Part shown: positions 40,783 through 48,765 of the stretch, piece by piece
Layout of the letters: each line of letters starts with the position of its first letter
How positions within the stretch are numbered: the stretch's first letter is position 1
NCBI GenBank assembly: GCA_963778075.1
Contig: CAVZTJ010000019.1
Span: forward strand, 17,911-81,910
Reading direction: 5' to 3'
DNA length: 64,000 nucleotides
Source of the DNA: JASHPR01 sp963778075
GTDB taxonomy: Bacteria; Actinomycetota; Actinomycetes; Streptosporangiales; Streptosporangiaceae
Made by a program: the position numbers and the translations under genes
Notes under the pieces: generated by a model
What the model was told of the DNA's origin: nothing
What the model saw: only the letters and a program-made list of their open reading frames with translations
The model's database searches: none

Positions 40783-41382
40783 TCACCAGGTGCTGGCGAG
40801 GAACGTCCAGTTCGGGTACGCGCTGGCCAGCATCGGCCGGTGGGCTTCCCAGCGCCGCGGCCCGATCGGCGCGACCGGCAGCGGCTCTGGGATTGCGGCC
40901 GCGAGCCGGTAGCCCCAGCGAAAGCCGGTGACCGCTGCGACGCGCCTGGTGCGGGCGATGTCTGGCAGCACGACCAGGAATGTCTCGGCGACCCACTCGC
41001 CATCGGGATGATCGGGATTGGCCGGGGCGTCGAAGAACGTGGGCAGGTAGCCGAAACCGGCCAGCGGCGAGTCCGCCGTGGCGAGCACCGGCGGCAGGTC
41101 CACCTCCACAACCAGCTCGCCGTCGGCCGCGACGCTCCTGCTGATTACCTGCAGCCACCCGACGACCGCCCGGTATCCCTCGCCGTCCAGGCTCACCTCG
41201 GCGCGGATCGCCGGGAAGCCGGCGAACCTGGCGCTGTCGAAACCGGTGGCGGCCAGGTCGAAGCCGAGCGCGGCCGGATCGGTCGTGACGCCGTAGTGCA
41301 CGTCGACGGCGCCCGCATCGCCGCGGCAGGTGAACGGCAGCACCAGCGCCGGATCCGGCGCCTGGTACCTGATCGCTGCCAC
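40783..41382 (-). CDS. Conserved-looking hypothetical protein
   Basis: 199 residues, mostly beta strands (AGAVDVHYGVTTDPAALGFDLAATGFD, PAIRAEVSLDGEGYRAVVGWLQVIS, ELVVEVDLPPVL) with normal codon usage and no signal peptide or membrane helix. I do not recognise the family. It is convergent with the nucleotidyltransferase gene, with 3 bp between stops. Confidence 0.72.
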   Translation of the reverse strand: MAAIRYQAPDPALVLPFTCRGDAGAVDVHYGVTTDPAALGFDLAATGFDSARFAGFPAIRAEVSLDGEGYRAVVGWLQVISRSVAADGELVVEVDLPPVLATADSPLAGFGYLPTFFDAPANPDHPDGEWVAETFLVVLPDIARTRRVAAVTGFRWGYRLAAAIPEPLPVAPIGPRRWEAHRPMLASAYPNWTFLASTW

Positions 41383-41506
41383 GCCGACCGATGCTAATGC
41401 CCCGGCCTGCGCCTAAGAAAATGGCGCATTCAGCAGCCCCCTCGCGTGATGGCGCGAACGCCGCGATTCTGGTTACCTCGGGAAGATCCAGCCACGAGGA
41501 GGCTTG

Positions 41507-42256
41507 ATGAAGATCGCCGGATCGGTCGCCCTGGTCACAGGGGCTGGCCGCGGGCTCGGCCCGGTGTTCGCCGCAGAACTGGTCAGCCGGGGAGCCGCCA
41601 AGGTGTACGGGGCCGCACGTGATCCTGCCGCCGTCACGGACGCAGGGGTCACGCCCGTCGCACTCGACATCACCGACCCCGATGGCGTCGCCCGCGCCGC
41701 GGAGCTGTGCGCGGACGTCAGCCTGCTGGTGAACAACGCCGGGGTGATGAAGGCCAGCACGTTCATTGACGCGCCCAGCCTGGACGCGGCGCGGCTCGAG
41801 ATGGAGACCAACTACTTCGGCACGCTTCGCATGTGCCGGGCGTTCGCACCGATTCTTGCGGCCAACGGCGGCGGCGCGGTGGTCAACATGCTGTCGGTCA
41901 CCAGCTTCTTCACCAATCCGTTCAACGCCAGCTACGGCGCTTCGAAGGCGGCGGAGTGGTCTCTGACCAACGGCATCCGCACCGAACTGCACCACCACGG
42001 CACCCTGGTGGTCGGCGTGCACGCCGGCTTCATCGACACCGACATGGCCGCCGGCCTCGACGTGCCCAAGATCAGCCCGGAATCGGTCGCCGTGCAGGTC
42101 TTTGACGCCGTTGAGGCAGGCCAGGTCGAGGTGCTCGCCGACGAGCGGACCAGGTCAGTCAAGGCGTCGCTGCCGCGAGACCACGAGCTGATCTACCCGC
42201 CCATCCAGGAGCTGTGGGATTCTGCCTTCAAAGGCGTGAGCCAGGACCGGCCGTGA
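41507..42256 (+). CDS. Short-chain dehydrogenase/reductase
   Basis: 249 residues of classical SDR: TGAGRGLG cofactor loop, LVNNAGV, the catalytic Ser in MLSVTSFF, YxxxK as YGASKAAEWSL, and GFIDTDM after the active site. Arg in GAARDP suggests NADP preference. ATG at 41507 is preceded by CGAGGAGG. Its stop overlaps by 4 bp (GTGA) the start of the LLM-oxidoreductase relic, so they were once an operon. Confidence 0.93.
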   Translation: MKIAGSVALVTGAGRGLGPVFAAELVSRGAAKVYGAARDPAAVTDAGVTPVALDITDPDGVARAAELCADVSLLVNNAGVMKASTFIDAPSLDAARLEMETNYFGTLRMCRAFAPILAANGGGAVVNMLSVTSFFTNPFNASYGASKAAEWSLTNGIRTELHHHGTLVVGVHAGFIDTDMAAGLDVPKISPESVAVQVFDAVEAGQVEVLADERTRSVKASLPRDHELIYPPIQELWDSAFKGVSQDRP

Positions 42257-42422
42257 GCACTGCCGAGAACGGCGAGCCGGCAGTCACCTTTGGCCTGTTC
42301 GACTGGGTCGACGCAGACGGGGTGCGGGACGCGGCTCGCTCAGCTATGCGGAGGCGCGCACATCGCTGGAACGTTTCGGCACGCAGGTCGCCCCTACGCT
42401 ACGCAGCCTCCACCCGCGCTGA
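42253..42422 (+). pseudogene. LLM-class flavin-dependent oxidoreductase relic with the middle deleted
   Basis: The GTG at 42253, coupled to the SDR gene, starts with ~20 residues typical of luciferase-like monooxygenases (VTFGLFDWVDADGV). After the codons for RDAA the ORF loses sense, but in another frame the DNA reads LSYAEARTSLERFGTQVAPTLRSL to a TGA at 42420-42422, which is the C-terminal pattern of the same family. About 300 central residues are gone and the join is out of frame. Confidence 0.72.
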
Positions 42423-43302
42423 GCGCGTCGCGGATGGTGACGGCCAGGCTGCGGCCGTTCGACCCGTCGGGATCGAAGTCGGGGTTGTAGATCGCGATCT
42501 GCAGGCCCACCGCCGCGCCGGAGGCGATGGCGACCCGGACCACGGATACCAGATCCTCCCAGGCCAGGCCGTTAGGTCGCGGATCGTCGACGGCTCGCAT
42601 GATGCTCTCGTCGAAGACATCGGCGTCGATGTGGATCCAGAACCCTTGCGGGCCGTCCGGGCGGGTCAGGAACCTGATGGCCTGCTTGGCGGCAGCGGCG
42701 GCACCGAGCCCGCGGACCTGCTCGCGGTCCAGCTCGAGCATGTCCGGCGGAAGTGCCTGGCAGCCTCGCCGTTCCCGGTCGGCGGCGTCGCGGCTGGCAA
42801 ACACGACGACGTCATCGTCACGGACCAGCGGCCGCTGACCCTCGATGTCACAGACGATGCCGGGGCCGCGGCCGGTGGCGAAGGCGAGGTCGCTCGCTGA
42901 CGCCGCGCCACCGATCGGATTCACCTCTGGCTGGTAGAAGTCCGCGTCGCCGTCGATGTAGAGCAATCCGTAGCGCCCGCGCCGCTTCAGTGCCAGCGCC
43001 GCGCCGAGCACGATCGAGCAGTCGCCGCCGAGCACGACGGGAAACTCACCCTCGTCGAGGAGGGCGGCCAGCGCGTTGGCCAGCACGCTGGAGTAGCCGG
43101 CGAGCGCCTGCGGATTCAGGATCTTCGTTCCCGGATCACGGACCGGGCTGTAGCCCTCCGCCGGCATCCGCCCGGCGCGCCGCGCGGCGAGGCCATCGGC
43201 CAGCCCCGCCCCGAGCAGCACATCTGGCGCACGCTCGACCCCCCGGTGCTCGGGAACGTGGCCGAGCGCGGACGGCGCCTCAAGAATTGCGTACTTCGGC
43301 AT
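42394..43302 (-). CDS. Arginase/agmatinase-family ureohydrolase
   Basis: 302 residues from the ATG at 43302 (GGAAGGA upstream). Binuclear Mn ligands: PVVLGGDCSIVLGA (GGDxS, where His is usual the residue is Cys-Ser), YIDGDADFYQPE (D-x-D-x-D rather than D-A-H-x-D) and IHIDADVFDESIM (DxDxxD). The GGDCS and DGDAD patterns belong to a divergent arginase branch often not acting on arginine. The 3' end overlaps the LLM relic by 29 bp. Confidence 0.88.
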   Translation of the reverse strand: MPKYAILEAPSALGHVPEHRGVERAPDVLLGAGLADGLAARRAGRMPAEGYSPVRDPGTKILNPQALAGYSSVLANALAALLDEGEFPVVLGGDCSIVLGAALALKRRGRYGLLYIDGDADFYQPEVNPIGGAASASDLAFATGRGPGIVCDIEGQRPLVRDDDVVVFASRDAADRERRGCQALPPDMLELDREQVRGLGAAAAAKQAIRFLTRPDGPQGFWIHIDADVFDESIMRAVDDPRPNGLAWEDLVSVVRVAIASGAAVGLQIAIYNPDFDPDGSNGRSLAVTIRDALSAGGGCVA

Positions 43303-43671
43303 GAGCCACATCCTTCCGCGCCGACCCAACCGCAAACCCCCGTCGATCACCGTCGGCCGCAGCGTCAGTTCGGTGCCGTTGCCGAGCGCGACGGCGACCT
43401 TGGTCACGCCCGCCAAAGCGCCAAGGAGGACCGCTGCAGCCATCCCTGCGGCAGCGAACGCTCGCCGGCGCAGCCGATCTTGCGCACGTAGGCGCCCGGG
43501 TCAGCGGCCCTGCGTACCCGCGGCCAGGAGGCATAGGCCCCGGGCGAACGCTGCCTGCGCCAGGTCCTCGGCAGTCTGCAGGTCACCGGCTAACCCGTAG
43601 CCGAGCCGCACCAGCTGAGCCCAGCGACCATGCATGAAGTCGCTGAACTCAGCGTCTCCCGCAGCGTTCAT
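43303..43671 (-). pseudogene. Relic: SigE-type sigma-70 N-terminus joined to a membrane-protein fragment
   Basis: From an ATG at 43671 (after GTAGGAGGTGG) the frame reads GDAEFSDFMHGRWAQLVRLGYGLAGDLQTAEDLAQAAFAR, the start of an actinomycete SigE-family sigma factor. A 1-bp insertion then shifts to AYASWPRVRRAADPGAYVRKI, still sigma region 2. After that the sequence no longer matches a sigma factor; another frame reads RRRAFAAAGMAAAVLLGALAGV, like the membrane segment of the gene usually following such sigma factors. So a deletion removed most of both genes. Confidence 0.62.
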
Positions 43672-43734
43672 GGCCACCTCCTACCACCACAGACCACCAG
43701 ATCTGCGCGGTCGGTTGCACGGCTTAATCCGCTG

Positions 43735-44508
43735 CTACCGGCGCGCCTCCAGGGCGTCCAGATCCCGCTCGGCGTAGAGCCGGTGCTCCCATTCTTCGTT
43801 GAGGATGACCAGCAGGCATTCACGCACGGGGTAGCTGCGGGGCCGCGGCCAGCCGGGCCCCTCGACCGGCTCGGTATGCGCGTCCAGGGACGCGTCGGTC
43901 AGGTCCCCGATCACCCGGCGGACGGTGGACATCCGGTCGCGGCGCAGCTCGAGCACGGCGTCGAGCGAGGGCCGCACATCCCGGTCCCGGGGTACACCCG
44001 GCGTATCGGGCATCTCGTCCCACGGCAGGTCCAGGGGATCCCACGGCGACGGGTCGCCGAGGATCGCCCGCCTGATCCAGGCGTCGATAGCGAACGCCAG
44101 GTGACGGAGCGTCTCGATGAACGACCACTCCCCGTCGACCGACTCGTGCAGCAGCTCTGCTGGCAGCCGGCGAGCCCGTTCGACGGTCTGGCCCCACAGC
44201 CGCTCGATGAGGTCCCACGCCTCGCCGAACCCGGCGGGGTCCGCCGGGCGCATCTTGGCCCGGTCCGGGTAGCGCCGGTTCAGTTCGGCGTCGACGAGGG
44301 GTGCGATGTCGACGCCGTTCACCGTCACGTTCAGGAGCTCTCCATAGATGGAGACGTTGGCCAGCTCAACGCCCCGCATCATTGCGCCGCTCAGGTCGAC
44401 GCCGGTGAACCGAGCTCCCGACAGGTCGACCGCGCGCAGCTCCGCGCCGCTCAGGTCAGCGCGCTCGAACCGGGAGCCGCGCAGATCGGCATCGATGAAG
44501 TCGGTCAC
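43735..44508 (-). CDS. Pentapeptide-repeat plus DinB-like fusion protein
   Basis: 257 residues. Residues 1-50 are pentapeptide repeats (DADLRGSRFERADLSGAELRAVDLSGARF), residues ~95-255 a DinB_2 four-helix bundle (VDGEWSFIETLRHLAFAIDAWIRRAIL, RECLLVILNEEWEHRLYAERDLDAL) with His residues positioned for a metal site. The combination is a known actinomycete architecture; function unknown. A 121-bp downstream stretch (44509-44629) contains short repeats of CCGCTGCC/ACAGTTAC and no gene. Confidence 0.85.
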   Translation of the reverse strand: MTDFIDADLRGSRFERADLSGAELRAVDLSGARFTGVDLSGAMMRGVELANVSIYGELLNVTVNGVDIAPLVDAELNRRYPDRAKMRPADPAGFGEAWDLIERLWGQTVERARRLPAELLHESVDGEWSFIETLRHLAFAIDAWIRRAILGDPSPWDPLDLPWDEMPDTPGVPRDRDVRPSLDAVLELRRDRMSTVRRVIGDLTDASLDAHTEPVEGPGWPRPRSYPVRECLLVILNEEWEHRLYAERDLDALEARR

Positions 44509-44629
44509 CTAAAGGACAGTAACTACCGCTGCCGACAGTTACAACGGCCTACCGCTGCCACAGCTGGCCACAGTTACCACAGCTGCCGACAGCCATCCCG
44601 AGCGCGCGGAGCTCAGCCGCTCAGGACCG

Positions 44630-45040
44630 CTACGCGGCCGGTGCCTGCGAGATCCGCACCATGTTGCCCGAGGGATCGCGGAATGCGGAGTCGCGCGGGC
44701 CCCAGGGCTGGTCCATGGGCTCCTGAAGCACCTCGGCGCCGGATGCCCGCACCTTCTCGAATACCCCGTCGAGGTCGTCGACACGGAACATGATCATCGG
44801 CAGAACGCCCTTGGTGAGCAGTTCCTGCAGGGCGTCGCCGTCGGCCTGGGACCGGCCAGCGTGCGGCTCCGACAGCACGATCCCGAGGCCGGGCTGGTCC
44901 GGGCTGCCAAGGGTGACCCAGCGGAAGCCACCCGAACCGACGTCGTTCTGCACCTCAAGCCCGAGCGCGTCGCGGTAGAAGCCGAGTGATTCGTCCACGT
45001 TGTTGACGGTGACGTGGCAGTACTGGAGTTCGATGGTCAT
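44630..45040 (-). CDS. VOC-family protein in an operon with an AraC regulator
   Basis: 136 residues: ELQYCHVTVNNVDESLGFYRDALGLEV, WVTLGSPDQPGLGIVLSEP, MIMFRVDDLDGVFEKVRASGAEVLQEP and AFRDPSGNMVRI are standard glyoxalase-like elements with the metal His (CHVTV) and Glu (LQEP). Starts 10 bp after the AraC gene; such pairs occur widely. Confidence 0.92.
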   Translation of the reverse strand: MTIELQYCHVTVNNVDESLGFYRDALGLEVQNDVGSGGFRWVTLGSPDQPGLGIVLSEPHAGRSQADGDALQELLTKGVLPMIMFRVDDLDGVFEKVRASGAEVLQEPMDQPWGPRDSAFRDPSGNMVRISQAPAA

Positions 45041-45050
45041 GCCGCCAACC

Positions 45051-45491
45051 CTAGGCTGCGGCTCCCCGGGCCGCTTCTCCGTTCCTGCTCACCGGGTTCC
45101 GCGTCGGCCGGGTGCGCACCTTCGCCACGCACGGGGGCATCGCGGTTACGGCCGGATGCTCCCGGCTGCGATACGCGCTCGGCGTCTCCCCGACGATTTC
45201 GGTGAAGCGCGAGCTGAACGAGCCGAGTGAGGTACAGCCGACGGTCATGCACGCGTCGGTCACGCTCATGCCGCCACGCAGCAGAGCCATCGCGCGCTCG
45301 ATCCGGCGGGTCATGAGATAGCCGTACGGCGTCTCGCCGTAGGCCGCCCGGAACTGCCGCGAGAAGTGCGCCGGCGACATGAAGGCGTGCTGGGCCATCG
45401 TCGGCACATCAAGCGGACGGGCGTACTCCCGGTCGATAAGATCCCGTGCCCGGCGCAGGTGCGCCAAGTTCGCGAGCTCTTGCGGGGTCAT
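45051..45491 (-). CDS. Small AraC-family regulator
   Basis: 146 residues made almost only of the two-HTH AraC DNA-binding domain (RARDLIDREYARPLDVPTMAQHAFMSPAHFSRQFRAAYGETPYGYL, MALLRGGMSVTDACMTVGCTSLGSFSSRFTEIVGETPSAYR). It lacks a sensor domain and has a short basic tail. First gene of the operon with the VOC gene. Confidence 0.93.
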   Translation of the reverse strand: MTPQELANLAHLRRARDLIDREYARPLDVPTMAQHAFMSPAHFSRQFRAAYGETPYGYLMTRRIERAMALLRGGMSVTDACMTVGCTSLGSFSSRFTEIVGETPSAYRSREHPAVTAMPPCVAKVRTRPTRNPVSRNGEAARGAAA

Positions 45492-45577
45492 CCCACGACG
45501 CTACCATCCGCCCGCTGACAAACGCGGCTGACCTGCATAAACGCCTGAGCAGCCGGGCAGGCCCGCGGGCGTCTCGT

Positions 45578-45751
45578 TCATCGCCTGAAAAAGAACCAGC
45601 GCCAGAAGCGGCGGGTACCCATCAGGCGGGGCCAGTCACGCAGCGGGGGGCCCGGGGTAACAGTGTGGATGCACATGCCTGCACCGCCGGGGAGCAAACA
45701 GGTACCGCGGCAGTTTCCCCAGCAGTGCTTGCAATGAAGAGTCCGCGGCAT
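45578..45751 (-). CDS. Cysteine-rich small protein downstream of the peptide-binding protein
   Basis: 57 residues from an ATG 10 bp after the stop of the substrate-binding protein gene. The N-terminal half has five Cys (LHCKHCWGNCRGTCLL, then MCIH), the C-terminal part is basic and aromatic (RRFWRWFFFRR). The ribosome site is weak (AGTAGGT). The tight placement behind the lipoprotein gene favours a real gene; the CxxCxxxCxxxC array could bind a metal or be modified. Not recognised. Confidence 0.42.
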   Translation of the reverse strand: MPRTLHCKHCWGNCRGTCLLPGGAGMCIHTVTPGPPLRDWPRLMGTRRFWRWFFFRR

Positions 45752-45761
45752 ACCTACTTGT

Positions 45762-47624
45762 CTACTTGACGAAGTACCAGTCCTCCGGGTTGATGCTGAG
45801 CGTCGGGCTCTGCGGGTTGACGCCGCGCAGGTTACCGGCAACCTCGGTAAGGCTGTAGGCGCCGTCCGGCTGCCAGATGACCGGCAGCCTGGGTGCCAGG
45901 TAGTTCTGCCAGGCGTACATGTATGACAGGTTTCCGCTGGTCAGCGTCTTGTTGATGAGCGCGTCGTTCGTGCTGTCACAGAACCCGCCGGAGTCGCCGA
46001 TCGCGTCACACTTGAACAGCACCTCGCCCGTCGGCAGATAGTCGGGGGCGAACGTGAAGCCGGTGCCGTAGTTGGCCATGTCCCAGTTGCACGGCGTCTT
46101 CGCAACCACACAGTTGGCGATGACCTGGGCAATCACCTGGTTGTAGGTCTTCGGCACCAGGTTCAGCTTGATGCCGACCTGCGCTGCCGTGGACTGAAGG
46201 TCGGTCATCTCCGAGTCGACCCACGAGGTGCCCGTGGCGTAGATAAAGCTGAGGCTCAGGCCCTGCCCCTTCTTGACCCCGGGCCCGCAGAGGCTCGGGT
46301 CGGCGCAGGTGGACACCCCGTTCGGCACTACCGTCCAGCCGTGGCTGGCCAGCAGGCTCTTGGCCTTGGCCGGACTGTAGGGATACGGCACGCCCTTTCT
46401 GCCCTGCGGCGACAGGAACCTGGTCACGGGCGTGCTGCCGACCGGGCCAACGGTTACCGTGCCGTAGCCGCGCAGCGGGCCATCGATGATCCCTTGCTGG
46501 TTCATCAGGTATGACAGGGCCTGCCGGAAGTACAGCTGCCTGATGACCGGGCCGTTGCCGGTGCTGCTCTGCAGGTTCATCAGGTAGAAGCTGATCCCCC
46601 ACGGGTAGAGCGGGGAAAGGCTGTAGCCCTTGGACGCCAGCGGGTTGCCGCCCGCCGCCTTGCCCGCTGGTTTCGCCGGCACGTCCTCGGGCGGGATGTA
46701 GCCGACGTCGATCTTCTGGCTGCCGCTGGAGGCCGACTGCAGCACGTCGTACTCGGCGGTGTCGGTCGTGAACGGCACCTCCTCGAACGCAGCCAGCTTC
46801 GGCTTGACCGGGCCGGAGTAGGACTTGTTCGGCACGAACGTGATGTGCCCGTCGGGGTTGAACGCGCTCAGCTTCCACGGGCCGTCCACGACGCTCCAAA
46901 GCGGCGAGCCAACGTAGCTGTTCGTGCGCAGGGCCTGAGCGTTCAGGTAGGCATACACCTTCGCGCAGTCGGAGAGGGTCGTCGTGCAGCTGCTCGGCCC
47001 GGACGCGGTCCGGTCCCAGGCGGTCGGCATCGGCGTGACCTGGCTCAGGTCGTTGTAGAGGAACCAGGTCGGCGAGTACGCCTTATCCATCGTCATGGTC
47101 AGCTGGGTCGAGCTGACCGCCTTAATGTCGCTCACGTTCGCCGGGAAGCCGGAGTAAGCACCGTAGTCCTGCGGCAGGGCCTCCTGCATGTGCAGCCAGA
47201 ACACCACGTTCTGGGCAGTGACCGGGGTGCCGTTGGACCACATGTAATGGTTCAGCGTGATGGTCACGTTCCTGCCGTTGAAGACCGGCGCCTTGGCGAG
47301 ACTCAGCGACGGGTTCATCGTCGGCTGGCCGTTGTCCCCGAACCAGTACAGCGGCCGGTACATCAGCGCCTGAAGGTAAAAGACGTTGCTGGTGGTGGCG
47401 TAGGCGCCGGCGATGTACGGGAATATGTAGTTCGGCGGGGTGGCCGGCTGCTCGGCGTAGGTGGCAGTGCCGCCAGTTGCCGGCCGGCCTCCCGATGAAG
47501 TGCCGCCGCCGTTGCCGCTGCTGCAGGCCGCTGCGGCAATCGCCAGGATGACGGCGCCCCCTGCAACTACGAGCGCCCGGCGGGGCCTGGACCTGAACGT
47601 GCGTCGCCGACCTGGTGACCGCAT
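45762..47624 (-). CDS. Peptide/nickel-type ABC transporter substrate-binding lipoprotein (SBP_bac_5)
   Basis: 620 residues. Signal peptide with Arg-rich start (RRTFRSRPRRALVVAGGAVILAIAAAACSS) and lipobox Cys, then a Gly/Ser linker and the SBP_bac_5 fold (YRPLYWFGDNGQPTMNPSLSLAK, GRNVTITLNHYMWSNGTPVTAQNVVFWLHM, FRQALSYLMNQQGIIDGPL, SPAKAKSLLASHGW). It should bind oligopeptides or similar. No permease or ATPase genes lie beside it, so it is an orphan or uses components encoded elsewhere. ATG preceded by AAGGAG. Confidence 0.93.
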   Translation of the reverse strand: MRSPGRRRTFRSRPRRALVVAGGAVILAIAAAACSSGNGGGTSSGGRPATGGTATYAEQPATPPNYIFPYIAGAYATTSNVFYLQALMYRPLYWFGDNGQPTMNPSLSLAKAPVFNGRNVTITLNHYMWSNGTPVTAQNVVFWLHMQEALPQDYGAYSGFPANVSDIKAVSSTQLTMTMDKAYSPTWFLYNDLSQVTPMPTAWDRTASGPSSCTTTLSDCAKVYAYLNAQALRTNSYVGSPLWSVVDGPWKLSAFNPDGHITFVPNKSYSGPVKPKLAAFEEVPFTTDTAEYDVLQSASSGSQKIDVGYIPPEDVPAKPAGKAAGGNPLASKGYSLSPLYPWGISFYLMNLQSSTGNGPVIRQLYFRQALSYLMNQQGIIDGPLRGYGTVTVGPVGSTPVTRFLSPQGRKGVPYPYSPAKAKSLLASHGWTVVPNGVSTCADPSLCGPGVKKGQGLSLSFIYATGTSWVDSEMTDLQSTAAQVGIKLNLVPKTYNQVIAQVIANCVVAKTPCNWDMANYGTGFTFAPDYLPTGEVLFKCDAIGDSGGFCDSTNDALINKTLTSGNLSYMYAWQNYLAPRLPVIWQPDGAYSLTEVAGNLRGVNPQSPTLSINPEDWYFVK

Positions 47625-47883
47625 GCGCGATGCTCCTTACGCCCGGCGAGCCTGAGCGCCCCGCCCCTCCCGACGCGCGCTCCCGTAAAGGCGGCATACC
47701 GATCATCACGGCACCAGATGGCACGTCCCAGCTTCATTCGAGGTTTAACACACGTTTGCCTATCGTGTCCATTCACGGGAAAGGCCGAGCCAGGGCTTCC
47801 GCCGACCCGGAGCAAGTCTCCGGCCGCGCCAGAATTACTGCACGCGGAGGCCCGCCAGCGGCCGGCGCTTGACGCCCGCACCC

Positions 47884-47931
47884 TGTAAAGGGTACTTTCC
47901 ATACACCGGATCATGTAAAGGACGCTTTCCA
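47884..47931 (+). promoter_or_regulatory. Twin operator-like sites before the HTH gene
   Basis: TGTAAAG-GGTA-CTTTCCA (47884-47901) and TGTAAAG-GACG-CTTTCCA (47914-47931) are near-palindromic AAAG-N4-CTTT sites 30 bp apart, the second overlapping the ribosome site and start codon of the HTH regulator. Spacing of three helical turns suits cooperative binding and autorepression. The rest of the 306-bp gap (47625-47883) shows nothing I can identify. Confidence 0.65.
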
Positions 47932-48134
47932 TGAGGAACGACGTGCGGGAGCTGCGCGCAGGCAAGACGCTGTCACAGCAAGCGCTCGGTGCAGCCCTCG
48001 GCGTCTCCCGGCAGACCATCAACGCGATCGAGCAGGGCCGGTACGACCCGTCGCTCCCGCTGGCAATCAGGCTGGCCCGGTTCTTCGGGCAAGCAGTCGA
48101 GGAGGTGTTCCATGTCGACGGCGAAGCGCTCTGA
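47931..48134 (+). CDS. XRE-family (YgzD/Cro-like) transcriptional regulator
   Basis: 67 residues, a single HTH_3: NDVRELRAGKTLSQQALGAALGVSRQTINAIEQGRYDPSLPLAIRLARFFGQAVEEVF. This small group commonly precedes a gene for a 4-TM protein, as here. The twin sites upstream are the expected autoregulatory operators. Confidence 0.93.
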   Translation: MRNDVRELRAGKTLSQQALGAALGVSRQTINAIEQGRYDPSLPLAIRLARFFGQAVEEVFHVDGEAL

Positions 48135-48519
48135 AATGGGCACGATGCGGCGCTGGCTCGTGCCGGCAGTGTGCCTGCTGGCCGCGGGCGGTTACCTGGC
48201 GGTGTTCCTGTCCGCGGGCAAGGTGGCGCTGGCCATCGCGTGTGCAGCGATCATGCTGGCTTACGGCGGGATCCTGGTGATCTTCTCGCGCCACAGCGAA
48301 GTCGCCGCGATCTTGCGCGACGATGGCCGGGACGAGCGTCGCGCGGCCATCAACCTGCGCGCATCGGCACTGACCCTGCAGGTGCTGGTCGTTGTCGCGC
48401 TCGCGATGCTCTTCGTGCAGCTGGCCCAAGGCCACGATCCGGGCGCCTGGGGCTCCATCTGCGCGGTCGGCGGCGGCACGTACATAGCCGGGATCATCTT
48501 CTTCGCCCGTCGCACCTGA
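48112..48519 (+). CDS. Four-helix membrane protein paired with the XRE regulator (DUF2178-like)
   Basis: 135 residues from ATG 48112 (GAGGAGG upstream), overlapping the regulator by 23 bp. Helices: LVPAVCLLAAGGYLAVFL, ALAIACAAIMLAYGGILVIF, ALTLQVLVVVALAMLFVQLA and WGSICAVGGGTYIAGIIFFA. The loop SRHSEVAAILRDDGRDERRAAINLRA is the conserved part of this family. Function unknown; always with the small XRE protein. Confidence 0.85.
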   Translation: MSTAKRSEMGTMRRWLVPAVCLLAAGGYLAVFLSAGKVALAIACAAIMLAYGGILVIFSRHSEVAAILRDDGRDERRAAINLRASALTLQVLVVVALAMLFVQLAQGHDPGAWGSICAVGGGTYIAGIIFFARRT

Positions 48520-48765
48520 CACGGGCCGATTGCCTGGGACCTGGCCCCTTCCGTCGCCAGCCGGTTTATGGACGGCTCGCGTGTCCTCGCCGCCTACGGG
48601 GATGTCGTCGACGCCCGCCAGCGTGCCCCGTGGGCCTTGGTGTGTCGATCCCCGTCGTTTCGGTGCTCCTGGCGGGGGTCTCGTCGCTCGTCACGGCGCC
48701 CTCCTGCTGCCACCATCACGGATCTACTCCGGCGAGATCAGCAAACATCCTGATTATCTGGCTCA

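Noticed and set aside
48520..48765. Possible small gene between the 4-TM protein and the APH gene
   Set aside because: A plus-strand frame has a short hydrophobic run (SIPVVSVLLAGVSSLV) but no ribosome site and otherwise random composition.
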